Of a stretch of 64,000 nt of DNA, positions 8,505 to 16,486 are shown in pieces (the stretch's first letter is position 1; each line of letters begins with the position of its first letter). This DNA is from Actinomycetes bacterium (lineage in GTDB: Bacteria > Actinomycetota > Thermoleophilia > Solirubrobacterales > 70-9): positions 186,001 to 250,000 of the forward strand of contig BOKP01000002.1 in assembly GCA_016861045.1 (NCBI GenBank), in the 5' to 3' direction. The notes beneath the pieces were generated by a model that was not told the DNA's origin, did no database searches, and was given only the letters and a program-made list of their open reading frames with translations. The position numbers were made by a program, and so were the translations under genes.

Positions 8505-9503
8505 TCAGCCGCTCGCCGTGACGTAGGCGAGAAAGCCGCCGAACAGGCAGCCCCAGACGATGACCGGGATCAGCTCGAAGCGGCCGCGGTTGCGGAGCGT
8601 CAGGTAGGCGAGGGCGCCGCCGGCGAGGCCGAGGCAGCCTGAGACGAGGGCGAAGCGGTCCAGATCCCAGCTCGTCAGCGCCAATCCGAAGGCGACCGGG
8701 ATCGTCGACTGGAAGACCATCGCGCCGGTGATGTTGCCGAGCGCGAGGCTGTCCTTTCCCTCGCGGACCCAGAAGAAGCTGTTGACCTTCTCCGGCAGCT
8801 CGGTCGCGAGCGGGGCGAGGATCAGCGACAGCACCAGCGCGTCGATCCCGATGTCCTCGGCGAAGTGGATCAGCTCCTCGACGAACATGTGGGCGCCGCC
8901 GACGATCGCCGCGAGCCCGACCCCGAGCTGGATGAGGATGAGCTTGAACGGCGGCTGGGACGCGTCGCTGCGGTCCATGTAGAGGCGCCCGATCGTCTCC
9001 GCCTGCTGGACCTCCCCGCCCCCTCTCAGCGTCGCGCGCACGTAGACGAAGTAGGCGGCGAGGAAGACGATCGCGAGCGGCACGTGGACAGCGTCGGGCA
9101 GGAGCGCGCCGGCGAGCAGCCCGATCCCGAAGAAGGCGAGGAAGAAGGCGAGGTCGCGGTCGAGGGTCTCGATGTCCGCCTTCAGGGCCAGGCCCTGGTC
9201 GCGGCGGCGCTGGAAGATGAAGGCCGAGAGCCCGACCAGCGCCATCGCCAGCGTCGCGAGCAGGAACGGCGCCCCGATGATCGCTCCGACCGCGACGTCC
9301 TCGGCGCCCTCGGCTCCGCCGATGATCGCGACGATCGGGATCAGCGTCTCCGGCATCGCGGTCCCGACCGCCGCGAGGATGCTGCCGGTGGCCCCCTCGC
9401 CGAGGTCGAGGCGGTGGCCCAGCCACTCGACCGCGTTCGTGAACACGAGCGCCCCCGCGAGGATGATCGCGAAGCTGGCGAGGAGGAGGATCGCGTTGCC
9501 CAA
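8505..9503 (-). CDS. sodium/calcium antiporter family membrane protein
   Basis: 332 residues with about 10 hydrophobic helices in two homologous halves, as in the NCX/CaCA family. The first-half alpha-repeat reads GSILAAVGTAMPETLIPIVA (about 41-60). The second contains LILAPLATELPEKVNSFFWV, with the conserved acidic residue in an (A/G)T(A/E)xPE context. The protein would exchange Ca2+ (or another cation) for Na+ or H+ across the membrane. It lies 44 bp downstream of the lipoprotein gene on the same strand, probably one transcript. No metal riboswitch is visible upstream. Confidence 0.85.
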   Translation of the reverse strand: MGNAILLLASFAIILAGALVFTNAVEWLGHRLDLGEGATGSILAAVGTAMPETLIPIVAIIGGAEGAEDVAVGAIIGAPFLLATLAMALVGLSAFIFQRRRDQGLALKADIETLDRDLAFFLAFFGIGLLAGALLPDAVHVPLAIVFLAAYFVYVRATLRGGGEVQQAETIGRLYMDRSDASQPPFKLILIQLGVGLAAIVGGAHMFVEELIHFAEDIGIDALVLSLILAPLATELPEKVNSFFWVREGKDSLALGNITGAMVFQSTIPVAFGLALTSWDLDRFALVSGCLGLAGGALAYLTLRNRGRFELIPVIVWGCLFGGFLAYVTASG

Positions 9504-9547
9504 GGCGGGTCAGGCGGTAGCGATCGTCGCGGCGGGCGCGGGCATCC

Positions 9548-10579
9548 TCATCCGCCGAGCAAGCCGGCGCATTCCTCGATCGCGCTCGAGCTCTTCGCCT
9601 TCGCGACGCAGTCGTAGTAGTCCTCCGCCGAACCGGAGGCCTGGGGCGGAGCGACGCCGCCGGCGCCGCCGATCCCGAGCGCCGGCATCCCGCCCGGGAT
9701 CCGCCCGAGCAACTCGGAGAGCGGCCGTGCGTCCTCGGGCGGGCTGATGTCCTGCTCGCCGCCGGGATCGGCTATCCCGACCGAGAGCGCGACGTCGAGC
9801 TCGCCCGGGCCGCCGCTCGGGTCGGCGAGCTTCAACCCGACGTCGATCTGGCGCAGCGCGTGCTCGCCGCTCGTCGCGTAGACGTCGATCGTCGCGGCAC
9901 CGACGGTGCCGGCGAGCAGGTCGAGGTCGGCATCATCGAGCGCCGTCGCCTGCCCGGTCCGCCGGGCCACGTCGCTGAGGTCGGAGACCAGCTTCGGGAC
10001 GTCGGCGGTGCCGCTGACGTGGACGACCTCGTCGCCGTCGAGGTCCTCGGTGCCCTCGTTGGCCAGATCGGTGACCCAGTCGCGCGGATCGATCCCGAGC
10101 TGCTCGAGCGATCCCTGCGGCCCGTCCTCCCGCTCGGCCGCCGACTGCTCGTAGGCGGCCTCGAGCTCGCGGAAGGTGGCGTCGTCGAGCTGGTACTCGG
10201 CATCCTCGAAGCCGACCCAGGCGCCGTCGCCGGTCAGGGTCAGCCCGCCGTCGAGGTCGAGCGGCATGCCGCCCGCGTCGACCGACGCGCTGAGCTCGAA
10301 GTCCACCGAGGGCAGCTCGCCGGGACCGTTCGACTGGAACGGGCCGCCGAGCTCAGCCGACAGGTCGATCGGCATCTCACCGGCGCCCTCGCCGCTCGCG
10401 GCGACGTCGAGCTCGATGTCGAGAACGCCGCTGTCGACGCCGCCCTCACCGCCGAGCGCGTCATCGAGGATCTGCCGGGGGTCGGCGCCGGCCTCGTCGC
10501 CGCCGCCGCAGCCGGGCAGGACGGCGACCGCCGCCAGTCCGGCGACCAGCACGAGCGCGATTGTCGCCTTCGTTCGCAC
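9548..10579 (-). CDS. secreted lipoprotein, LppX/LprAFG-like
   Basis: 343 residues. Signal peptide MRTKATIALVLVAGLAAVAVLPGC ends in a lipobox (LPGC, Cys about 24). The mature protein is acidic and shows alternating short beta strands (for example DSGVLDIELDVAASGEG and SVDFELSASVDAGGMPLDLDG), like the half-barrel fold of mycobacterial lipoproteins that bind lipids. A C-terminal YYDCVAKAKSSSAIEECAGLL segment has a Cys pair likely to form a disulfide. Probably anchored outside the membrane. It is divergent from the ArsA-type ATPase across 54 bp and lies upstream of the antiporter. The ligand is unknown. Confidence 0.75.
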   Translation of the reverse strand: MRTKATIALVLVAGLAAVAVLPGCGGGDEAGADPRQILDDALGGEGGVDSGVLDIELDVAASGEGAGEMPIDLSAELGGPFQSNGPGELPSVDFELSASVDAGGMPLDLDGGLTLTGDGAWVGFEDAEYQLDDATFRELEAAYEQSAAEREDGPQGSLEQLGIDPRDWVTDLANEGTEDLDGDEVVHVSGTADVPKLVSDLSDVARRTGQATALDDADLDLLAGTVGAATIDVYATSGEHALRQIDVGLKLADPSGGPGELDVALSVGIADPGGEQDISPPEDARPLSELLGRIPGGMPALGIGGAGGVAPPQASGSAEDYYDCVAKAKSSSAIEECAGLLGG

Positions 10580-10633
10580 CTACTCGATCCGCCCGCCCCG
10601 CTCGATCGGGCGCGCCCAGGGTACCCTGGATCG

Positions 10634-11932
10634 GTGCCCGTCGCCGCCGAGAGCGAGCCACGCTTGCCCCGGACGATCCTCTACACGGGCAAGGGGGGCG
10701 TCGGCAAGACCAGCGTCGCCGCGGCGACGGCCCGCCGCTGCGCCGCCGCCGGGCTGCGCACGATCGTCCTCTCGACCGACCCCGCCCACAGCCTCGGCGA
10801 CGCGCTCGAGCAGCGGCTCGGCCCGGATCCGCGCCCGGTCGCCGATCGCCTCTGGGCCCAGCAGATCGAGGCCCAGGCGGAGATGGAGGCGAACTGGGCG
10901 GCGGTCCGCGACTGGCTCGGCAAGGCCCTGGCGGACCGTGGCGTCCTCGGCGTCGCGGCCGAGGAGCTGACCGTCCCCCCGGGGATGGACGAGCTCTTCG
11001 GGCTGCTGCAGATCCGATCCCACCACGGCGGCGACGACTACGACGTGATCGTCGTCGACTGCGCGCCCACCGGCGAGACCCTGCGCCTGCTCTCCTTCCC
11101 CGACGTCGCCCGCTGGTGGCTCGACAAGATCCTCCCCTGGGAGCGCCGGCTGGTCGCCGCGGCCCGCCCCTTCGCGAAGACGTTCCTCGACGTGCCGCTC
11201 CCGGGCGACGACGTCTTCGCCGACGTCCAGGCGCTCGTCGCCAACCTGATCGCGATGAACGGGATCCTCCGCGACCGCGATCGCACATCGATCCGGCTCG
11301 TGATGAACCCGGACCGGATGGTGATCCGCGAGGCCCAACGGACCTTCACCTACCTCAACCTCTACGGCTACCTGACCGACGCCGTCGTCGTCAACCGGGT
11401 CTTCCCGGAGGAGCTCTCGGGCTCCTACTTCGACGCCTGGCGCGAGCGCCAGCGCGAGAACCTCGATGAGGTGCGCGCGGGCTTCGACCCGGTGCCCGTG
11501 CTCGTCGCCCGCTACTTCCCCGAGGAGGTGGTCGGGGCGCGGATGCTCGACCGGCTCGGCGAGGAGCTCTTCGCCCGCGAGCGCCCGGAGCGGGTGCTGC
11601 ACTCGGAGCTGGCGCAGCGGGTCAAGACCGACGGCCGCCGCACCGTGCTCGCGATACCGGTCCCATTCGCCGATCGCTCCGAGCTCGACCTGAGCAAGGT
11701 CGGACAGGAGCTGATCGTCCGCGCCGGCAGCGAGAAGCGGACTATCATCCTGCCGACCGCGCTCGCCCGCCTCCGCCCGGCCGGCGCCCGGCTCGAGGCC
11801 GGCACGCTCGAGGTGAGCTTCGAAGATGACCGCCCGCGACGAGCACACGAACCGGCCGCCGCCGCCCCGGGGAGCGACGACGAGCCCGCACGGGGACGAG
11901 CCGGCTCGGGAAGCCCCCGGCAGCGGGCCTGA
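10634..11932 (+). CDS. ArsA/Get3-type ATPase
   Basis: 432 residues, GTG start. The deviant Walker A, TGKGGVGKTS (about 18-27), the switch I motif STDPAHSLGD and the switch II motif DCAPTGETLRLL are diagnostic of ArsA/Get3/TRC40 ATPases. A single ATPase unit is present, as in Get3, rather than the fused A1-A2 form. No arsB or arsR is next to it, so an arsenite pump role is not supported; a role in delivering tail-anchored or other membrane clients is possible. The last 35 residues are Pro/Arg-rich and overlap the next gene by 107 nt in another frame, so the tail may be a read-through extension. Confidence 0.88.
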   Translation: MPVAAESEPRLPRTILYTGKGGVGKTSVAAATARRCAAAGLRTIVLSTDPAHSLGDALEQRLGPDPRPVADRLWAQQIEAQAEMEANWAAVRDWLGKALADRGVLGVAAEELTVPPGMDELFGLLQIRSHHGGDDYDVIVVDCAPTGETLRLLSFPDVARWWLDKILPWERRLVAAARPFAKTFLDVPLPGDDVFADVQALVANLIAMNGILRDRDRTSIRLVMNPDRMVIREAQRTFTYLNLYGYLTDAVVVNRVFPEELSGSYFDAWRERQRENLDEVRAGFDPVPVLVARYFPEEVVGARMLDRLGEELFARERPERVLHSELAQRVKTDGRRTVLAIPVPFADRSELDLSKVGQELIVRAGSEKRTIILPTALARLRPAGARLEAGTLEVSFEDDRPRRAHEPAAAAPGSDDEPARGRAGSGSPRQRA

Positions 11933-12173
11933 CTGGGCGCACCGCGACTGGGCCGCGACCCACCACGCCGACCCCCGCTGCCTCGAGCTCTGCCCGATCT
12001 GCCGCGGCGCCGAGATCCTCCGGGCCGCCGGCGGGACCGAGCTGCGCGGCCAGCTCGACGACGTCGGCCGCGAGGCGCTCTTGACGCTGCGCTCGCTGGT
12101 CGACCACTACCTCGAGCGGCTCGATGCGCGCCCGGGCCCGGACGAGCAGGTCGAGCGGATCCCGATCGACTGA
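11826..12173 (+). CDS. small CPxC-motif protein overlapping the ATPase gene
   Basis: 115 residues. The N-terminal third is disordered and Pro-rich. The core begins HADPRCLELCPICRGAEILR, with Cys residues spaced C-x3-C-x2-C (about 52-59), a possible metal or redox site, followed by an amphipathic helix (LDDVGREALLTLRSLVDHYLERL). The start overlaps the 3' end of the ArsA-type gene by 107 nt. No ATG, GTG or TTG lies between this ATG and the Cys motif, so the overlap is hard to avoid. The position suggests a partner of the ATPase. Not a family I can name. Confidence 0.7.
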   Translation: MTARDEHTNRPPPPRGATTSPHGDEPAREAPGSGPDWAHRDWAATHHADPRCLELCPICRGAEILRAAGGTELRGQLDDVGREALLTLRSLVDHYLERLDARPGPDEQVERIPID

Positions 12174-12182
12174 CGCCGGCCC

Positions 12183-12599
12183 TCAGCCGGCCGCCGCGCC
12201 GGCCTCGGCGAGCAGCCGGCGGTCGTGCTCGTAGTCGAGCCGGACCGACGCCTCCGCGAGCGGCAGCCATTCGAGCGCGTCGACCTCGTCGTTCGGCGTG
12301 AAGGCGCCGCCGCGCACCGTCATCAGCCAGTAGCGGACCAGCTTCGGGCGGCCGCGCGCGTCGCGGTAGCGGGCCGGCGACAGCTCGTCGCCGAGCTCGC
12401 AGCTCAGCCCGGTCTCCTCCTCGACCTCGCGCAGCGCGCCGGCGGCGAAGCCCTCGCCGGGATCGAGCTTCCCCTTCGGCAGCGACCAGTCGTCGTACCG
12501 GGGGCGGTGCACGACCGCGACCTCAGCCCCCGCCCGCCCCTCGCGGATCACGACCCCGCCCGCCGCCCGGACCGGCTCCTCGCCTCCGGCCGCGCTCAA
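12183..12599 (-). CDS. Nudix hydrolase
   Basis: 138 residues. A full Nudix box, GKLDPGEGFAAGALREVEEE followed by TGL (G43, E49, R57, E58, E61, E62), shows hydrolysis of a nucleoside diphosphate linked to another moiety, with Mg2+. The preceding PRYDDWSLPKGKL segment resembles MutT-like enzymes of actinobacteria. The TTG start overlaps the TGA of the deaminase gene (TTGA), so translation is coupled. It is the last gene of the phosphorylase-deaminase-Nudix operon. The substrate (oxidised nucleotide, Ap4A or other) cannot be told. Confidence 0.88.
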   Translation of the reverse strand: MSAAGGEEPVRAAGGVVIREGRAGAEVAVVHRPRYDDWSLPKGKLDPGEGFAAGALREVEEETGLSCELGDELSPARYRDARGRPKLVRYWLMTVRGGAFTPNDEVDALEWLPLAEASVRLDYEHDRRLLAEAGAAAG

Positions 12600-13852
12600 C
12601 GGGCGATCCCGAGCCGGCGGCAGCGCTCGCGGGCCCGCTCGACGACCTCGGCCTCCCCGGCCACGTCCCCACCCCGCATCAGCACCCGTCCGGCCACGAT
12701 CGTGGCCGCGACGACCGAGCCCGACGCGGCGTAGACGAGGCCGGCGTCCAGCGATCCGACCCCGAGCTCGTGCCCGTCGGTGCGGACCAGCAGCAGATCG
12801 GCAGGCGCGCCGGCCTCGAGCGGGGTCGCCCCGAGCAACGGCGCCCGGCCGCCGGTCGCGATCGCCATCGTCTCCGCCGCCGGGCTCGCCGCAGCGTCGG
12901 CCCGCAGGTGCTTCTGCGCGAGCGCGAGGTGCTTGGCGTCGGCGAGCAGGTCGAGCGAGTTGTTGGACCCGGCTCCGTCGGTCCCGAGGCCGACCGGGAT
13001 CCCCTGGCTGCGGGCGGCGTCGAGGTCGAAGATGCCGCCGACGCCGAGCTTCATGTTCGCGACCGGGTTGGTCACGACCGTCGCCCGCGACCCGGCGATC
13101 AGCTCGCGCTCGCCGTCGTCGAGCCAGACGCAGTGGGCGAGGAGCGTCCGCGGCCCCAGCAGCCCGACCCGGTCGAGCAGCTCGACCGGCCTGAGCCCGT
13201 GCGCCGCGACGCAGTCCTCGACCTCCCGCTCGGTCTCGGAGGCGTGGATCTGGACCGGGATGCCGAGCCGCTCCGACTCCGTCGCGATCCAGGCGAGCGA
13301 CTCGGGCGAGACCGTGTAGACCGCGTGCGGGGCGAGCGAGGACGCCACCGGCCCGACCCCGGCCGCGTCGATCGCCTCGAGCCCCTCGGCCGCGGCCCGC
13401 CGGACGTCGTCGATCCGCCCCCCGTCGCCGCCGTCTAGCAGCGGCGGCCCGATCGTCGCCCGCAGGCCCGCGTCCCCGACCGCCCGCGCGACCGCGCCGG
13501 GCCGCCAGTACATGTCCCAGAAACGGACGGTGCCGGTGCGGATCATCTCGACGCAGGCCAGGCGCGTGCCCCAGTAGACGTCCTCGTCGTCGAGCTTCGC
13601 CTCCGCCGGCCAGATGTGGCGCTCGAGCCACTCCATCAGCGGCACGTCGTCGGCGTAGCCGCGGAACAGGGTCATCGCGGCGTGGGTGTGGCCGTTGACG
13701 AGCCCGGGGACGATCGCCGTGCCGCTGCCGTCGAGGCGCTCGTCGCCGGGCTCGGCGCCGACGCCGGGGCCGATCGCGACGATCGCCCCGTCCTCGATCC
13801 GTACCCCGACGGGCTCGCCGTCGCGCGTGGCCCCCTCGATGGCGAGGCCCAT
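12596..13852 (-). CDS. mtaD: amidohydrolase, MTA/SAH deaminase type
   Basis: 418 residues. It has the metal ligands of the amidohydrolase superfamily, HTH (H55, H57) in PGLVNGHTHAAMTLFRG, IHASETERE, HCVWLDD, and a terminal Asp in LGTDGAGSNNSLDL. The MTLFRGYADDVPLMEWL segment is characteristic of 5'-methylthioadenosine/S-adenosylhomocysteine deaminases, which convert MTA or SAH to the inosine derivative. The start ATG overlaps the TGA of the upstream phosphorylase (TGATG), and the stop overlaps the Nudix start. Pairing with a phosphorylase implies a deaminate-then-phosphorolyse route. Substrate choice (MTA, SAH or adenosine) is inferred. Confidence 0.87.
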   Translation of the reverse strand: MGLAIEGATRDGEPVGVRIEDGAIVAIGPGVGAEPGDERLDGSGTAIVPGLVNGHTHAAMTLFRGYADDVPLMEWLERHIWPAEAKLDDEDVYWGTRLACVEMIRTGTVRFWDMYWRPGAVARAVGDAGLRATIGPPLLDGGDGGRIDDVRRAAAEGLEAIDAAGVGPVASSLAPHAVYTVSPESLAWIATESERLGIPVQIHASETEREVEDCVAAHGLRPVELLDRVGLLGPRTLLAHCVWLDDGERELIAGSRATVVTNPVANMKLGVGGIFDLDAARSQGIPVGLGTDGAGSNNSLDLLADAKHLALAQKHLRADAAASPAAETMAIATGGRAPLLGATPLEAGAPADLLLVRTDGHELGVGSLDAGLVYAASGSVVAATIVAGRVLMRGGDVAGEAEVVERARERCRRLGIAR

Positions 13853-14562
13853 CAGGGCCCCTCCAGCTCGGCGCCGACGGCCTCGAACGCCGCCCCGGCG
13901 CGGGCCCGGGTGCGCGCCTTGCCGGCCTCGAACCCGGCGACCGAGAGCCGCCGGCCGGCGACGCCGTTGGCGAGGTTGTCGACGACGCAGACGGCCGCAT
14001 AGGGGATGCCGAGCTCGCCCGCGAGGATGCACTCGGAGGCGATCGTCATCCCGATCACGTCGGCGTGGGCGCCGATCAGCCGGATCTCGGCCGCGGTCTC
14101 GAAGCGGGGACCGATCGCCTGCCAGTAGACGCCGCCGTCGCGCAGCTCCGGCTCGGCGCGGCGCGCCCAGGCGGCGACGACCGCCTCCCTCCAGGCCGGG
14201 TCGAACCCCGGTACGCGCTCGCCGCCGTGGCCGTCGTCGAGCGAGAGCCCGAGGTGGAGGGCGATGAAGTCGTCGGGACAGAGGAACGTCCCGACCGCGA
14301 GCTCGGCCCGCAGCCCGCCGACCGAGCCGATCGCGAGGATCCGGTCGCAGCCGAGCTCGGCGAGGGCGGCGAGGTTGCGCCGGTGGTCGATCCCCGCGGC
14401 GGTCGCGTAGCGATCGAGGCCGTGTCGCTGCAGGAGCACCAGCCCGCCCCGGACGTGGACCCGGACCGGGCCCGAGGGCGTCGCGACCTCGGCTGGCTCG
14501 AAGCCCGCCGCCGGCTCGCCGCCGAGGATCGAGTGCCCGCCGATCAGCGCCAGCCTTCCCAT
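13852..14562 (-). CDS. MTA/methylthioinosine-type purine nucleoside phosphorylase
   Basis: 236 residues, cytoplasmic. Family II purine nucleoside phosphorylase/MTAP fold: LALIGGHSILGG at the N-terminus, LQRHG (about 47-51) with IDHRRNLAAL, GSVGGLRAEL, FETAAEIRLI, and VIGMTIASECILAGELGIPYA, the Met/Thr/Glu region that holds the nucleoside. It cleaves the nucleoside with phosphate to free base and (methylthio)ribose-1-phosphate. First gene of a tightly overlapping operon with the MTA/SAH-type deaminase. Since the deaminase makes 6-oxo nucleosides, this enzyme may act on methylthioinosine rather than MTA; residue-level specificity was not resolved. Confidence 0.85.
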   Translation of the reverse strand: MGRLALIGGHSILGGEPAAGFEPAEVATPSGPVRVHVRGGLVLLQRHGLDRYATAAGIDHRRNLAALAELGCDRILAIGSVGGLRAELAVGTFLCPDDFIALHLGLSLDDGHGGERVPGFDPAWREAVVAAWARRAEPELRDGGVYWQAIGPRFETAAEIRLIGAHADVIGMTIASECILAGELGIPYAAVCVVDNLANGVAGRRLSVAGFEAGKARTRARAGAAFEAVGAELEGP

Positions 14563-14579
14563 CGGAAGATCCTAGATGC

Positions 14580-14966
14580 CTACCCGCGCTCGAGCGCCTC
14601 GAGGCGCCGCAGGAGCTCGCCGGACGAGACGCTGCCCGCACCCGCCGCCTTGACCGCGCTCCGCAGCCGCCGGTCGCTGGTGGCGACGACGATCGCCGCC
14701 GGATCGGGGTCGGCGCGGAGGCGGGCGACGATCTCCCGGTCGGCCGCATCGCGACCGCCGGGGGCGAAGCCGACCGCGACTGCCCCGCCCGCCGCCTCGA
14801 CCCGCCGGTGCGGACGGCCGTCGAAGATCACCGTCACCTCGACCCCCGCCGCGACGAGCCGGTCGAGGCGCCTGGTCAGCCGCTCCATCGCCGCGGGGCG
14901 GTCGCGCCACCAGCCGTCCGGCCGCGAGCCGAGCACGTTCATCCCGTCGACGATCAGCCGCTCCAC
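14580..14966 (-). CDS. NYN/PIN-like nuclease-domain protein (YacP-like)
   Basis: 128 residues, GTG start. LIVDGMNVLGSR (about 4-15) with a conserved Asp, VTVIFDGRPHR, GRDAADREIVARL and IVVATSDRRLRSAV supply the acidic residues of a PIN-like Mg-dependent ribonuclease fold, as in NYN/YacP (Rae1) proteins. Probably acts on RNA in the cytoplasm. It is divergent from the MerR regulator gene (78 bp apart) and 17 bp upstream of the phosphorylase start, so it may head that operon. Confidence 0.82.
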   Translation of the reverse strand: MERLIVDGMNVLGSRPDGWWRDRPAAMERLTRRLDRLVAAGVEVTVIFDGRPHRRVEAAGGAVAVGFAPGGRDAADREIVARLRADPDPAAIVVATSDRRLRSAVKAAGAGSVSSGELLRRLEALERG

Positions 14967-15044
14967 GACGGGACCGTACCCGTCTCGACCGCGGCGGTCC
15001 GATGTAACACGGCTCGATGTCGCGGTGACGTTAGGGTCCCCGTC

Positions 15045-15779
15045 GTGGCGCGGAGCCGGTCCGAAGACGGCGAGGAGATGACCATCGACGAGCTCGCGCG
15101 GGCGAGCGGGATGACCGCGCGCAACATCCGCGCCCACCAGTCGCGGGGCCTGCTCCCCGCCCCCACGGTCCGCGCCCGCACCGGCTACTACGGGCCCGAG
15201 CACCTCGCCCGGATCCGGCTGATCCGGGACATGCAGGCCGAGGGCTTCAACCTGAAGTCGATCGAGCGGCTGATCGAGATCGGGGCCGGCCGCGGCAGCC
15301 GCGAGGCGCTCGAGCTCCAACGGGCGCTGCTGGAGCCGTTCGGCAGCGAGGAGCCGGAGGTGATCGGCGACGACGAGGTCGCGGAGATCTTCGGCGACCC
15401 GCCCGACCGCGGGCTGCTCGCGAAGGCACGCCGGATCGGGTTGCTCGAGCCGATCGGCGAGGGCGCCTGGGAGGTGCCCTCGCCGACGCTGCTCGCTGCC
15501 GGTCGCGACCTGGTCGCAAACGGCATCCCGCTCGATCACGCGCTCGCGGTCGGCGAGGCGGTCAACCGCCACACGACCGCGATCGCGAAGGAGTTCGTGC
15601 GCCTCTTCGTCCGGGACGTCCTCGAGCCGCTGCGCCGCGACGGCCGCGCCGAGGACCTGGCGGCCGCCGGCGCCGCCGTCGAGCGGCTGCGCCCGCTCGC
15701 CTCGCAGGCGGTGACGGCGAGCTTCGGGGTCGTGATGACCCAGGCGGTCGAGCGCCGGCTCCGCCGCGAGCTCCGCTAG
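15045..15779 (+). CDS. MerR-family transcriptional regulator
   Basis: 244 residues from a GTG. A later ATG at 15078 is possible, but its GAGGAG lies too close to serve it. Winged-helix MerR DNA-binding domain: MTIDELARASGMTARNIRAH, GLLPAPTVRARTGYYGPEHLARIRLIRDMQAEGFNLKSIERL. The helical C-terminal part (about 100-244) lacks an obvious metal-binding Cys cluster and is longer than in metal sensors, so an organic effector or none is likely. Divergent from the NYN gene; the target is unknown. Confidence 0.87.
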   Translation: MARSRSEDGEEMTIDELARASGMTARNIRAHQSRGLLPAPTVRARTGYYGPEHLARIRLIRDMQAEGFNLKSIERLIEIGAGRGSREALELQRALLEPFGSEEPEVIGDDEVAEIFGDPPDRGLLAKARRIGLLEPIGEGAWEVPSPTLLAAGRDLVANGIPLDHALAVGEAVNRHTTAIAKEFVRLFVRDVLEPLRRDGRAEDLAAAGAAVERLRPLASQAVTASFGVVMTQAVERRLRRELR

Positions 15780-15792
15780 GTCCGGCGCCGGG

Positions 15793-15807
15793 GGGCGGCG
15801 ACCGCCC
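15793..15807. terminator. compact hairpin between convergent genes
   Basis: GGGCGG (15793-15798), triloop CGA, CCGCCC (15802-15807). A perfect 6-bp stem between the stops of the MerR gene and the HD-domain gene. Terminator role is inferred. Confidence 0.35.
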
Positions 15808-15821
15808 GCCGTCGGCCCGGC

Positions 15822-16352
15822 TCAGGCCTCGAGCCTCGGCAGCTCGGCCGCGAGCTCGGCGAGGAACGGGAGCTCCGGCCGCCGGGCCGCGAACAGCTCG
15901 AAGGTCGCCCGGTAGTGGTCGAGCCGGTCGGGATCGACCACCGTGCCCGCCGCGACCAGCGTCCTGACCCGGTCGAGCTTGTCGGCGAGGTAGATCGAGG
16001 CCGGAACCCCGCCCGCGTCGAGGACCCTGATGCGGTGCTCCGCCTTGCGCTCCCCGTACTCCGCGATCGACGCGTCCTCGGTCAGGGCCGCCACCCAGCC
16101 GCCGATCCCGGGGCCGAGCTCGGCGGCGACCGTCTCCACGGTCGCGGGCGTGTCCTCGACGAGGTCGTGGAGGAGCGCGGCCGCCACCGCGTCCGCGTCG
16201 AAGCCGGCCGCGTCGACGAGCGCGGCGACCGCCACGGGGTGCTCGACCCCGGCGCCCTCCGCGACGCCGGGTCCGGCGTAGGCCCCGGCCGCGAGCTCCC
16301 ATGCCCGCCCGGGAAGCTCCCTTCCGGCGATGAAGTCCGGCTCGGGCCGCAC
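15822..16352 (-). CDS. HD-domain phosphohydrolase, SpoT/MESH1-like
   Basis: 176 residues, GTG start. AAALLHDLVEDTPATVETVAAE carries the HD pair plus the ED motif of the (p)ppGpp hydrolase branch of HD enzymes, preceded by GAGVEHPVAVAALV (distal His) and followed by LADKLDRVRTL, matching the N-terminal HD half of RelA/SpoT. No synthetase or regulatory domain is present, so it resembles a small alarmone hydrolase. It could hydrolyse ppGpp or another phosphate ester such as NADPH; the Mn2+ role is a family property. Stands alone, convergent with the MerR gene. Confidence 0.82.
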   Translation of the reverse strand: MRPEPDFIAGRELPGRAWELAAGAYAGPGVAEGAGVEHPVAVAALVDAAGFDADAVAAALLHDLVEDTPATVETVAAELGPGIGGWVAALTEDASIAEYGERKAEHRIRVLDAGGVPASIYLADKLDRVRTLVAAGTVVDPDRLDHYRATFELFAARRPELPFLAELAAELPRLEA

Positions 16353-16396
16353 GGGCCGAGGATAGCCGCCGCTGGATAGAGTCCCCCTGCCCGCCC

Positions 16397-16486
16397 ATGA
16401 CGGCCGCGACGATCGTCCGGATCCACCTCGACGCAGCCCGGCTGAAGCCGGAGGGGGGGTCGCGCCTCCGCCCCCCGGAGGGCTGA
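16397..16486 (+). CDS. possible 29-codon leader ORF coupled to the cyclopropane synthase
   Basis: ATG at 16397, TGA at 16484-16486; the A of the TGA is the first base of the ATG of the cyclopropane-fatty-acid synthase (TGATG). The peptide starts MTAATIVRIHLDAARLKPEG. Its last codons contain CCGGAGGG, the ribosome site of the downstream gene. There is no clear ribosome site for the leader itself. It may couple translation or may be chance. Confidence 0.3.
   Translation: MTAATIVRIHLDAARLKPEGGSRLRPPEG

Noticed and set aside
10634-11932. Arsenic-resistance operon around the ArsA-type ATPase
   Set aside because: No arsR, arsB, arsC or arsD nearby and only one ATPase unit; Get3-like role is at least as likely.
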